35,956 nt of DNA, taken from contig RFHH01000079.1 in NCBI GenBank assembly GCA_003696075.1, positions 1-35,956 on the forward strand, read 5' to 3'. The notes beneath the pieces were generated by a model. The model was given only the letters and a program-made list of their open reading frames with translations. It made no database searches and had not been told where the DNA came from. Numbering within the stretch: the stretch's first letter is position 1; each line of letters starts with the position of its first letter. This document shows positions 15,670 through 23,157 of the stretch, piece by piece. Both the position numbers and the translations under genes were made by a program. This DNA comes from Acidobacteriota bacterium (lineage in GTDB: Bacteria > Acidobacteriota > Polarisedimenticolia > J045).

Positions 15670-17016
15670 CTACGGGCAGGCGGGCGTACCCCCGTCGAGG
15701 TCGTCGCGCGGGTCGGGCGTGGCCGTGCCGTCGCCGTAGCTGCCGATGCCGCAGCCGTTCCGGCCGCGGACGAGCCAGTAGAGTCCCCCGCCCGCCAGCG
15801 GATCGGGCTGCCCGTCGGTCCACGGCGAGTCGGGCAACCCGGTGGCGAGGCACGCCGCCCGGCCGAACCCCCGGTCGGCGCGCAGCTCGCCGAGATCTCC
15901 ACCGATCACGTCGTAGACCGTGCTCAACCCGGAGACCGGATCGAGGCTCTCCCACGACAAGCGGGTGCCGGAGAGGTCCCTTTCGACCAGCAGGCCATGC
16001 ACCTCCGGCGGGGCACCGAACACGCCGGGATCGGCGACGTCGCAGTCGACGAACCAGGGTACCGTCGTTGGATCGCTCTCGAAGAAGGCCAGCAGCATGT
16101 CCGAAACCTTGTCGCGGCCGAGCGGGGAGGGGTGGGTGCCGTCGTCGTTGAAATCGACGCAGCGCCAGGTGAGGCCGTCGCTGCGCGGCACGAGACCGTC
16201 CGCCCACAGGTACGGGCCCCACGACAGCCACGGCGCTCGCACCGGGCCGCGGGCCGGGTCGAAGTTGAGCGCCGGTGATCCGGAGAGCTGTTCTTCGATC
16301 AGCCACTTGACCGAAAACCCGGACTGGTAGGCGTACGGTTCCGGGTTGAGCTGTGTCGTCGCGTAGCCGGCGTAGATGCGCGAGTCGAGGTAGACCGCGC
16401 GCGTGTTGGGGTAGCGCGACTTGATGATTCGCACGATGACCCTGAGCTGATCGCGAAGGATCCTGGCGTCCTCCGGGAACGGCTCGATGGGCTTGCGGCG
16501 CGCTTCCTTGAGCCAGACCGCCTGGACCTGCAACGGCGTCACGCCGGCCGCCGCGAGCTTGTCGTCGACGTGTTGCCAGTACTGGGCGTTCGGATCGGCG
16601 ATGTCTCCCGAAGCCTGGCCGCCCTCGGCCGCGTCGACGATCACCACCCGGTCGTTCTTCCGCGGGTCGGCGTCGGCCTTCTGCTTGAAGACCGAGAACT
16701 CCATCGTCGCGTTCGACATGCCGACCGACATCAACACGATCCGGCCGTTCTGCGCATCCGGCTTCCCGGCAGGGTCGAGGAGCATCGTCCGGCCGACGCG
16801 GTCGAGATCGGCGTCGTGCTTGGCGGGACGCGTGTTGACCCCGCCCGGATACAGACCGCCCTCGAAACCCTGATACAGCCCCGGCCCGAGGTCGTCGAGC
16901 GGCGTCTTGCCGACCGACGTCACCGAGCAGTCCTTCCCGGTGGCGTCGAGCGCTCCGCCGAAGGCGAACAGGAGCGCTGCGAGGATCGGGGCACGCGATC
17001 GGGGCGGGAGGGGCAT
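15670..17016 (-). CDS. Secreted SGNH-hydrolase-like protein with fn3-like C-terminus
   Basis: A 448-residue protein with a signal peptide (ILAALLFAFGGALDATG). The central region has features of a secreted SGNH/GDSL-type fold: GRIVLMSVGMSNATMEFSVF resembles block I with a Ser in a VGMSN context, VQAVWLKEA and VYLDSRIYAG resemble middle blocks, and DDGTHPSPLGRDKVSDMLL matches the block V Asp-x-x-His pattern. The C-terminal part is an fn3-like module (GTRLSWESLDP, YDVIGGDLGEL, YWLVRGRNGCGIGSYG) ending in PACP, a layout I associate with secreted acidobacterial proteins. The substrate is unknown; carbohydrate ester is only a guess. The ATG at 17016 has GAGG upstream and begins the signal peptide. 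Confidence 0.7.
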   Translation of the reverse strand: MPLPPRSRAPILAALLFAFGGALDATGKDCSVTSVGKTPLDDLGPGLYQGFEGGLYPGGVNTRPAKHDADLDRVGRTMLLDPAGKPDAQNGRIVLMSVGMSNATMEFSVFKQKADADPRKNDRVVIVDAAEGGQASGDIADPNAQYWQHVDDKLAAAGVTPLQVQAVWLKEARRKPIEPFPEDARILRDQLRVIVRIIKSRYPNTRAVYLDSRIYAGYATTQLNPEPYAYQSGFSVKWLIEEQLSGSPALNFDPARGPVRAPWLSWGPYLWADGLVPRSDGLTWRCVDFNDDGTHPSPLGRDKVSDMLLAFFESDPTTVPWFVDCDVADPGVFGAPPEVHGLLVERDLSGTRLSWESLDPVSGLSTVYDVIGGDLGELRADRGFGRAACLATGLPDSPWTDGQPDPLAGGGLYWLVRGRNGCGIGSYGDGTATPDPRDDLDGGTPACP

Positions 17017-17581
17017 CGGGGATCCTCGAGGGGCGTACCGGCAAGCTACGACGCCGGGCCGACAGCGGCAATGCCGGCACCCCGGCGCGGCAACGGGGCG
17101 GCGCTCGCTCCGCGGCGCGACCGGGGCGCCCCGAATCCGGCTCCACGAAGCGCGAGAAAGGCGTGGCCCGGTCGCCTCCGGTCTCCGGCGGGCCCGCCGC
17201 GCAAGGAAGCGGGGCGGCTCCGGGGAAGATCCCCCGGCGGGCGAGTGCCGCAGTCGATCCCGGATCGCCAGCGCCGGCTTTCCGCCCGGCACGAAACCGT
17301 CGGCCGGGAGGCTCTCGGGGCAACGTGCGGCCGGCGGCGGAAGGACGCGTGGACGGTCGGGGGGACGACGGAAAACGCCGCCCCCGCGCCGGAGGCCGCC
17401 TCGAGCGGAGACGAGTCCGGACAAGGATGCGGGCCGAGTCGGCGGGCGCCCCCCGGCGAGGCGGATGTGCATCCGCGATGCTGCGATTTCCCATCGAAGC
17501 CATTGGGAGTCGGCGGGTTGCGCTCCCGAGTGGCTCGAAGCCGGCGGGCCGGGCCGAATTGTCGGGCCTTCGTCGAGTTGG

Positions 17582-17730
17582 GAGGTGCTCCCTCGATGGT
17601 GCGACACGCCGCGCAACTCGACGAGAAACAAGCACTTCGGCGCGATTCCCGAGCATCGGCCCCTTCGACAGCGGAACCCCCGATCCTCCAACGACTTCGG
17701 CGGGACGACGCACCATTGGGGAAGCACCTC
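17582..17730. repeat. MITE-like unit bounded by 22-bp inverted repeats
   Basis: The left arm is GAGGTGCTCCCTCGATGGTGCG at 17582-17603 in shorthand terms: GAGGTGC, then CCCTCGATGGTGCG. The right arm at 17709-17730 is its reverse complement at 19 of 22 positions. About 105 bases of unrelated sequence lie between them. A third, solo copy at 35863-35884 matches the right arm (inverted) at 21 of 22 positions. The arrangement resembles a small non-autonomous element or a dispersed repeat family. No target-site duplication is clear. Confidence 0.5.
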
Positions 17731-17760
17731 GCACCTTTATGAGGTGCACCTCGATACAAT
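17724..17760 (+). promoter_or_regulatory. AGGTGC half-site cluster and -10-like element before the GYD gene
   Basis: GCACCTC (17724-17730), GCACCT (17731-17736), and the perfect 12-bp palindrome GAGGTGCACCTC (17741-17752) give four half-sites within 29 bases. TACAAT (17755-17760) follows immediately and matches a -10 element at 5 of 6 positions, with no good -35. It could be an operator/promoter for the gene at 17855, or partly a by-product of the adjoining inverted repeat. Confidence 0.35.
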
Positions 17761-17854
17761 CGGGTCCCGGGCGTCGATCTCAGCCCGGCGCCGCCGGGAC
17801 GGCCCGCGGCGGACCGGCTTCGCCGGCCGGAGTCCCGGCGGCGGAGGAGGTCCG

Positions 17855-18160
17855 ATGCCGCAGTTCGTCCTGCTGACGAAACTGGCTCCGGAGTCGATGC
17901 AGGATCCGAAGGCGCGCCGGGCGATGGGCAAGGACTGGCTCGGAAAGGTCAAGTCCGCCTGCCCCCAGGTCCGCTGGATCGCCCACTACGCGCTGCTCGG
18001 CCCTTACGACTTTCTCGACATCTACGAGGCGCCCGACGTCGAGACGGCGCAGAAGGTCGCCCTGATCTCGCGCTCGGGGGGCGCCACGACCGTCGAGAGC
18101 TGGCCGGCGCTGCCGTATGACGAGTTCATGCGCCTGTTCGAGGGCTTGAGCGGAAGCTGA
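17855..18160 (+). CDS. GYD domain protein
   Basis: The product is a 101-residue soluble protein with a ferredoxin-like alpha/beta dimeric-barrel pattern and the family's named motif as LLGPYDFLDIYEAPD (about 49-63). It begins MPQFVLLTKLAPESMQDP and has a strong Shine-Dalgarno (GGAGGAGG) just upstream. GYD proteins are small stress-associated dimeric alpha/beta-barrel proteins without a settled biochemical role. It is a single gene between the long intergenic region and nadA, apparently a separate transcript from nadA because of the hairpin at 18176-18202. Confidence 0.85.
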   Translation: MPQFVLLTKLAPESMQDPKARRAMGKDWLGKVKSACPQVRWIAHYALLGPYDFLDIYEAPDVETAQKVALISRSGGATTVESWPALPYDEFMRLFEGLSGS

Positions 18161-18175
18161 CGGGCACCGCCTTCC

Positions 18176-18202
18176 ACCGGCCGCGGCGAGCCGCGCGCCG
18201 GT
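18176..18202 (+). terminator. Stem-loop after the GYD gene
   Basis: ACCGG (18176-18180) pairs with CCGGT (18198-18202) and CGCGG (18182-18186) with CCGCG (18191-18195), separated by a small internal loop and capped by CGAG. It begins 15 bases after the stop codon. No T-run follows, so it may only assist termination or protect the 3' end. Confidence 0.35.
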
Positions 18203-18308
18203 TCCCGCCGGTCGGCCTGTCGCCGCCCGGTTCGCCGGCCGGTGCGGCGGGGAGGGTGCCGCCCTCCGGCTCGCGGGAATCGGCCCGCGGGGAGGGCCCG
18301 CGCTATAC

Positions 18309-18322
18309 TTGATTTGAATCAA
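18309..18322. promoter_or_regulatory. FNR/CRP-type box upstream of nadA
   Basis: TTGATTTGAATCAA matches the FNR consensus TTGAT-N4-ATCAA at all ten specified positions, within a longer 16-base inverted repeat CTTGATTTGAATCAAG (18308-18323). Such a site is unlikely by chance in this GC-rich sequence. Its centre lies about 92 bases before the start point predicted from the TTGACA promoter downstream, a helical phase used by class I FNR/CRP activation. It also overlaps a TATACT hexamer (18304-18309). Confidence 0.6.
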
Positions 18323-18372
18323 GATCGGAATCGCTCCGGATCAGGTCCGAGCCCGCGCGCGAGGCCCGCGGC

Positions 18373-18404
18373 TTGACAGGGAAGCGGCCGAGGTCTTGTA
18401 TGGT
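18373..18404 (+). promoter_or_regulatory. Sigma-70-like promoter of nadA
   Basis: A perfect -35 TTGACA (18373-18378) is followed after 17 bases by TTGTAT (18396-18401), which overlaps TATGGT (18399-18404). The -10 is weak (3 to 4 of 6) but lies in the only AT-richer spot. The start point would be near 18408, giving a leader of about 90 bases to the ATG at 18496. Confidence 0.45.
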
Positions 18405-18495
18405 CGGCCCGCCCTGGGACGATCGCCGGAATCCGTCTCGGGACGGGCCTTCTTGGGCGGCTCCCTCGGGCCGCCGGGAGAGGCTGCCGATCGCC

Positions 18496-19584
18496 ATGCC
18501 CATCGTCGAACCGACCGTCGCCAGGACCTACGACCGGCTGAAGGAACGGCTCGCGCACCTCGTTCCGGAACCGGAACTTCGGCTCAAGGCGGAGCTGGTG
18601 TTCGAGATCAACCGGCTGAAGCGCGAGCGCCGCGCGGTGATTCTCGGACACAACTACATGGAGCCGGCCCTGTACCACGGGGTCGCCGACATGGTCGGCG
18701 ATTCGCTCGAGCTGAGCCGGCTGGCGGCGCGATCCCCCGCGGAGCGGATCGTCTTCTGCGGCGTCCGGTTCATGGCGGAGACCGCGAAGATCCTCTCCCC
18801 GGACAAGACGGTTCTGTTGCCCGATCTCGAGGCCGGTTGCTCGTTGGCCGACGGGATCACGGCCGAAGATGTGCGGGAGCTGCGCGCGCGCTTCCCCGGC
18901 CTGCCGGTCGTCGCCTACATCAACACGAGCGCCGAGGTCAAGGCGGAGAGCGACATCTGCTGCACTTCGAGCAATGCGGCGAGGATCGTCGAATCGCTCG
19001 AGGCCCCGGCGGTGATCTTTCTCCCGGACGAGTTCCTGGCGGCGAACACCGCGCGCGAGACCGGCCGGCGCATCGTTTTCCCGGTCCGCGATGAGACGAA
19101 GGCCAGGGCGCTGCCGCGGCCGCTGGAACCGGCGATCGTGGGCTGGCGAGGGCGCTGCGAGGTGCACGAGAAGTTCACCGTCGAGGACATCGAGCGGGTC
19201 CGCGCGCAATATCCCGACGTCGAGGTCCTGGCGCATCCCGAGTGCCGGCCGGAGGTGGTCGCCGCGGCCGATTTCTCCGGCAGCACCTCGGCGATGATCG
19301 CCCACGTGCGGAAATCCTCGGCGCCGCGGTTCCTGCTGCTGACGGAGTGCAGCATGGGCGACAACATCGTCGCCGAGGCGCCGGGCAAGGAGATGCTCCG
19401 GCTGTGCAGCGTCCGCTGTCCGCACATGAACCGGATCACCCTGGAGCAGACGCTGGCGTCGCTGCGCGAGGACCGGTACCGGATCGAGGTTCCGGAGCAG
19501 GTCGCCGCTCGGGCCCGCCGCGCCCTGGAGGGAATGCTGCGCGGCGGCCCGGCCGTCCGCCGGCCCGCCGAGCAGGCGGTCTGA
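18496..19584 (+). CDS. nadA: Quinolinate synthase NadA
   Basis: A 362-residue [4Fe-4S] enzyme condensing iminoaspartate with dihydroxyacetone phosphate to quinolinate, for de novo NAD synthesis. Family signatures are clear: ILGHNYMEPALYH (49-61), FCGVRFMAETAKIL with Cys88, VKAESDICCTSSNA with the second cluster Cys, and LLTECSMGDNIVAEAP with the third. VLAHPECRPEVV supplies the conserved substrate-binding His/Glu region. I placed the start at MPIVEP; an in-frame Met at 18400 would overlap the predicted promoter. The cluster is oxygen-sensitive, which fits the FNR-type box upstream. nadB and nadC are not in this window. Confidence 0.96.
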   Translation: MPIVEPTVARTYDRLKERLAHLVPEPELRLKAELVFEINRLKRERRAVILGHNYMEPALYHGVADMVGDSLELSRLAARSPAERIVFCGVRFMAETAKILSPDKTVLLPDLEAGCSLADGITAEDVRELRARFPGLPVVAYINTSAEVKAESDICCTSSNAARIVESLEAPAVIFLPDEFLAANTARETGRRIVFPVRDETKARALPRPLEPAIVGWRGRCEVHEKFTVEDIERVRAQYPDVEVLAHPECRPEVVAAADFSGSTSAMIAHVRKSSAPRFLLLTECSMGDNIVAEAPGKEMLRLCSVRCPHMNRITLEQTLASLREDRYRIEVPEQVAARARRALEGMLRGGPAVRRPAEQAV

Positions 19585-19656
19585 CCGTGCCCGGCCGGCC
19601 GATGCAGGAGGTGTGAAGAGGGCTGACTAGCCTGTACTTTATACCGGCGAGCGCAC

Positions 19657-19662
19657 TATAAT
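19657..19662 (+). promoter_or_regulatory. -10 element (TATAAT) before the hemerythrin-kor-rnf run
   Basis: A perfect TATAAT stands in the only AT-rich stretch between nadA and the hemerythrin gene (19630-19670). No hexamer 15-19 bases upstream resembles TTGACA (best 3 of 6), suggesting an activator-dependent promoter. The predicted start is near 19669, about 50 bases before the ATG at 19718. It may drive a 16-kb transcript through apbE, since no better promoter or terminator is visible downstream. Confidence 0.45.
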
Positions 19663-19717
19663 CGCCAACGACTACGAGTTCCGCCCGGATCCCTGGCCGA
19701 GCGGCGCGAGGGTCCCG

Positions 19718-20191
19718 ATGGCTGACGAAGTCCCGGATGGGGGGTTCCCGCTCACCGGGGGACGGCGGGAACTCGACGAGCACAAGGCCTGCCTTGCGGC
19801 TGTCGGCCGCCTGGAAGCCTGTCTCGACCGTCCTCTGGATGACGCTTCGACCTGGCTGGGGGAGCTCCGCGAACGGCTTTCGGAGTTGAGGGCGATCCTC
19901 GCCCCCCATTTCGCCGAAGAGGCGGAGGGCTACCTTTATACAGAGGTTCCCGCCCGCGCACCGGGCCACGAGGCGAAGCTCGACCGGCTCCGGGCCGAGC
20001 ACGACACGATCCTCCGAGAACTCGACGGCGTCTCGGCGGCCGCGGCGCGACGCGGCGGTCTCGAGCGGCACGAGCTCCGCGAGATCAACGCCCGGGCTCA
20101 GTTGCTCGTCGCCCGCATCCGGCGCCACGAGGCGGAGGAGAACGAGATCATCATGAGCAGCCTCTGGGACGACATTGGAGCGGCCGACTGA
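19718..20191 (+). CDS. Hemerythrin-like (HHE) protein
   Basis: The 157-residue, all-helical protein carries the HHE metal-ligand pattern: ELDEHKACL near residue 20, LAPHFAEEAEGYLY near 62, RAEHDTILRELD near 93, and RIRRHEAEENEIIM near 137. Hemerythrin domains bind a di-iron centre and act in oxygen, NO or peroxide sensing, storage or scavenging. It lies 77 bp before korA on the same strand. Because both KorAB and the Rnf clusters are oxygen-labile, a protective or sensing role for this operon is plausible but inferred. Confidence 0.85.
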   Translation: MADEVPDGGFPLTGGRRELDEHKACLAAVGRLEACLDRPLDDASTWLGELRERLSELRAILAPHFAEEAEGYLYTEVPARAPGHEAKLDRLRAEHDTILRELDGVSAAAARRGGLERHELREINARAQLLVARIRRHEAEENEIIMSSLWDDIGAAD

Positions 20192-20268
20192 CCGGCCACG
20201 GCCGAGGAGCGACCGCGCCGCCACGATCCACGGCATTCCCACAAGGAAAGCAGAAAGGTATCGGACCG

Positions 20269-22206
20269 ATGACCAGTTCCCATGCAGCTTCCTCGCAGCC
20301 GTCCTCCTCTCCCGAGCCGCGCGTGGAGCGCGTCAGCGAGCACATCGTGGAGATCGTCTCCGACTCGGGAGAGGGTGCCCAGACCGCCGGCCAGATGTTC
20401 GGCACCGTCAGCGCCCGCATGGGAAACGGCGTGTGGACGGTGGAGATCATCCCCGCGGAGATCGAACCGCCCTTCCGATCCCGCGCCGGCGCCAGCGGTA
20501 ACCGGATCCGCATCTCGTCCGGCGCCGCCACCAACATGGGCGACGAAGCCGACGTGGTGGTGGCGCTCAACGAACAGGTGCTCTACAGCCGGATCGACGT
20601 CGGAGCGCTTCGGCGCGGGACGATCATCTTCCTCGAGAGCAAGTGGGGGGAGATCGACGACGAGAAGATCCGGCGGGAGTACCGAGAAGCGCTCGAGGAC
20701 TTCGAGAAGCGCGGCTACCGGGTCTTCGAGGTTCCGATGGAGCGCGAGTGCTTGAAGATCGTCCGCGACCCGCGCCGCGGAAAGAACATGTGGGTTCTCG
20801 GGATGCTCTGCGCGCTCTACGGGCGCAACGTGGAGTTCGTCCACGAGGAGATCCGGAAGAAGTTCGCCCGGAAAGGCGAGCAGGTCATCGAGAGCAACCG
20901 GAAGCTCGTCGATGCGGGGTACGCGTGGGCGCAGCAGAACATCCCGTTCCGCTTCGAGGTGCCGGCCCAGCCCGCCGAGAAGCCCCGCGTGGTGATGAAC
21001 GGCAACCAGGCCGTCGCTCTGGGAATCATGGCCTCGGGGATCGAGGTCGTGTCGATGTATCCGATCACCCCCGCGACATCGGTGTCTCACTACCTCGCCG
21101 CGAGCTTCGACAAGGCCGGTGGCTTCCTTCACCAGGCCGAGGACGAGATCTCGGCCATCGGTTTCGCCATCGGCGCCTCCTACGCGGGAAAGGTGGCCGC
21201 GACCGTGACCTCGGGACCCGGCCTGGCGTTGAAAACCGAGTTCATCGGGCTCGCCGTGATGGCCGAGATCCCCCTGGTGATCGTGGTCGTGCAGCGCGGA
21301 GGGCCCTCCACCGGGCTGCCGACTCGGGTGGAGCAGGGAGAGCTGCTGGCGTCGCTGTTCGGATCGCCGGGGGACGTTCCGAAGGTCGTCATCGCCCCCT
21401 CGTCGATCGAAGAGTGCTTCCACTTCATCATCACCGCCCGAACGCTGGCGGAGAAGTTCCGCACGCCGGTCATCGTCCTCACCGACGCCAACCTCGCGAC
21501 CGGACAGCAGCCGTTCACGCGGCCGGAGGTGCGCCCCGAGTGGCTGGCGCCGCCGCTCGACATGGCGCCGTGGGACCGCAACGTGGCCCCCTACGACTGG
21601 GATCGGGAAACGGGCCTCTCCCGCCGGCCGATCCCCGGCCAGCGCGGTGGCGAGTACGTGCTCACCGGGCTGGCCCACGACCGGTGGAGCCATGTCGCCT
21701 ACGAGTCGGCGATCAACCAGGAAGCGATGTCGATGCGCAGCCGCAAGCTGGCGGCGCTCCAGCGCACGCTGAAGCCGCCGAAAGTGTACGGGGATCCGGA
21801 GGGTGATCTCCTGGTCGTCGGCTGGGGGTCGACGCGTGGCGCCATCGAGGAAGCGGTCGACCGCGTGCGCGCCGACGGGGGGAGGGTCTCGTCGCTCACG
21901 CTCCGGTTCCTCTCTCCCCTGGAGCCGGGTCTCGCCGAGATCTTCCGCCGGTTCAAGCAGGTGATGACCGTCGAGATCAACTACAGCGACGACGGCGACG
22001 ACCCCGCCGTCACCCGGGAGTCGCGGCGGTTTTCGCAGCTCGCGTGGCTCCTCCGGGCGAAGACGCTGGTCGACGTCGACTGCTGGTCGAGGGTGCCGGG
22101 GACGCCTCTGCCTCCGGGACGCATCGAGAAGGAGATCCGCCGCCGCCTGGACGGAGAGAAGGCCGTCCGGCACGAGGAAGCGAAGAATGTACGGACTCAA
22201 GGATGA
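20269..22206 (+). CDS. korA: 2-oxoacid:ferredoxin oxidoreductase, gamma-alpha fusion (KorA)
   Basis: The protein has 645 residues. Residues about 25-215 form the POR gamma domain (VEIVSDSGEGAQTAGQMFG is its first strand and loop) and residues about 235-640 the alpha subunit, with the YPITPAT motif at 264-270. The layout is typical of 2-oxoglutarate (KorA) rather than pyruvate four-subunit enzymes. With KorB it performs CoA-dependent oxidative decarboxylation of a 2-oxoacid, reducing ferredoxin. The stop overlaps korB by 20 bases. No separate delta ferredoxin (PorD-like) gene is present; the large proteins encoded downstream may supply that function. 2-Oxoglutarate as substrate is the family-based guess. 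Confidence 0.93.
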   Translation: MTSSHAASSQPSSSPEPRVERVSEHIVEIVSDSGEGAQTAGQMFGTVSARMGNGVWTVEIIPAEIEPPFRSRAGASGNRIRISSGAATNMGDEADVVVALNEQVLYSRIDVGALRRGTIIFLESKWGEIDDEKIRREYREALEDFEKRGYRVFEVPMERECLKIVRDPRRGKNMWVLGMLCALYGRNVEFVHEEIRKKFARKGEQVIESNRKLVDAGYAWAQQNIPFRFEVPAQPAEKPRVVMNGNQAVALGIMASGIEVVSMYPITPATSVSHYLAASFDKAGGFLHQAEDEISAIGFAIGASYAGKVAATVTSGPGLALKTEFIGLAVMAEIPLVIVVVQRGGPSTGLPTRVEQGELLASLFGSPGDVPKVVIAPSSIEECFHFIITARTLAEKFRTPVIVLTDANLATGQQPFTRPEVRPEWLAPPLDMAPWDRNVAPYDWDRETGLSRRPIPGQRGGEYVLTGLAHDRWSHVAYESAINQEAMSMRSRKLAALQRTLKPPKVYGDPEGDLLVVGWGSTRGAIEEAVDRVRADGGRVSSLTLRFLSPLEPGLAEIFRRFKQVMTVEINYSDDGDDPAVTRESRRFSQLAWLLRAKTLVDVDCWSRVPGTPLPPGRIEKEIRRRLDGEKAVRHEEAKNVRTQG

Positions 22207-23140
22207 CTGGGAACTCGAACCGCGCGCCCGCCGGTTCGTCCTCGAGGACTACCAGGGAGCCACGCCGCGCTGGTGCCCGGGATGCGGCGACCACGCGATC
22301 CTGAACGCCCTGCAGCGGTTGGCCCGCGATGAGCAGCTCCCGCCGGAGAAGACGGTCGTCGTGTCCGGGATCGGGTGCTCCTCGCGACTGCCGCATTACA
22401 TGAAGACGTATGGCTTCCACGGGCTGCACGGGCGGCCCCTCCCGGTCGCGTGCGGGGTGAGGTCGCGGCGTCCCGATCTCAACATCTTCGTGATCACCGG
22501 CGATGGCGACTGCTGCGCGATCGGCACGGCGCACTGGATCCACGCCATCCGCTACAACATGAAGATGACCGTGATGATGTTCGACAACAACATCTACGGT
22601 CTCACGAAGATGCAGTCCTCGCCGACGACCCCGAAGAAGCACTTCTCCTTCACCCATCCCGGGGGCGCGCCGCTCAGCCCGATCAATCCGCTCGCGGTCA
22701 CGCTCGGAGTGCGGAACCTCTCCTTCCTCGCGCAGACGATCGACTGGAACCCGCCGCATCTGTACGCCACTCTCCGCGCGGCCCACAAGCACGAGGGGCT
22801 TGCCTTCGTGCGGATCCTCCAGCGGTGCCCGCATTTCATGCCGGAGATCTGGACGAGGCTGCAGGAGGATCCGCAGCTGGTGATGCTGCTGGAGCATCCG
22901 GAAGGTATCCAGCTCGAGGATGCCGCCAAGAGGCTGTTCAAGCGGCGGCGCGAGCACGATCCCCACGACCTGGCCGCCGCTCACGAGATCGTCAACGACG
23001 AGAGCGTCGTTCCCATCGGCCTGATCTACAAGAACGAGAACGCCGAGCGGTACGACGCCTTCTCGAGCCGCGGGATCGAGATGACGACCGAGGAAAAGCT
23101 TGCCGCGGCGCAGCAGGCGATCGACCGATTCCTCATCTGA
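22187..23140 (+). CDS. korB: 2-oxoacid:ferredoxin oxidoreductase beta subunit (KorB)
   Basis: A TPP- and [4Fe-4S]-binding catalytic subunit of 317 residues. The cluster Cys residues are C30 and C33 (WCPGCGDH), C64 (SGIGC) and C214 (LQRCPHF). The thiamine/Mg site is intact: GDGDCCAIG at 105-113 and NNIYGLT from 134. This contrasts with the two PFOR-like proteins downstream, which lack such a site, so KorAB is the only evident catalytic 2-oxoacid enzyme in the cluster. It overlaps korA by 20 bases and precedes the 819-aa gene by 17 bases. Confidence 0.95.
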   Translation: MYGLKDDWELEPRARRFVLEDYQGATPRWCPGCGDHAILNALQRLARDEQLPPEKTVVVSGIGCSSRLPHYMKTYGFHGLHGRPLPVACGVRSRRPDLNIFVITGDGDCCAIGTAHWIHAIRYNMKMTVMMFDNNIYGLTKMQSSPTTPKKHFSFTHPGGAPLSPINPLAVTLGVRNLSFLAQTIDWNPPHLYATLRAAHKHEGLAFVRILQRCPHFMPEIWTRLQEDPQLVMLLEHPEGIQLEDAAKRLFKRRREHDPHDLAAAHEIVNDESVVPIGLIYKNENAERYDAFSSRGIEMTTEEKLAAAQQAIDRFLI

Positions 23141-23157
23141 TTCACGGGGACGAGCGC

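Larger units (their letters stand above)
17017..17854. other. Long intergenic region with inverted repeats
   Basis: These 838 bases separate divergent genes and contain no ORF I can support; the long open frames on both strands are GC-rich shadows without a protein signature. Contents seen: a palindrome GCGGATGTGCATCCGC at 17461-17476, a repeat shared with 15326-15363 at 17491-17528, an inverted-repeat pair 17582-17603/17709-17730, and an AGGTGC half-site cluster at 17724-17752 next to a -10-like TACAAT (17755-17760). Confidence 0.5.

Noticed and set aside
17039-17060. Sigma-54-like sequence upstream of the gene at 17016 (minus strand, GGCCCGGCGTCGTAGCTTGC)
   Set aside because: The GG and GC elements are 11 rather than 10 bases apart and the -24 region lacks TTGGC, so it is probably coincidental.
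20098-22200. 700-codon open frame on the minus strand
   Set aside because: It is antisense to korA, which has unmistakable gamma and alpha domain motifs.
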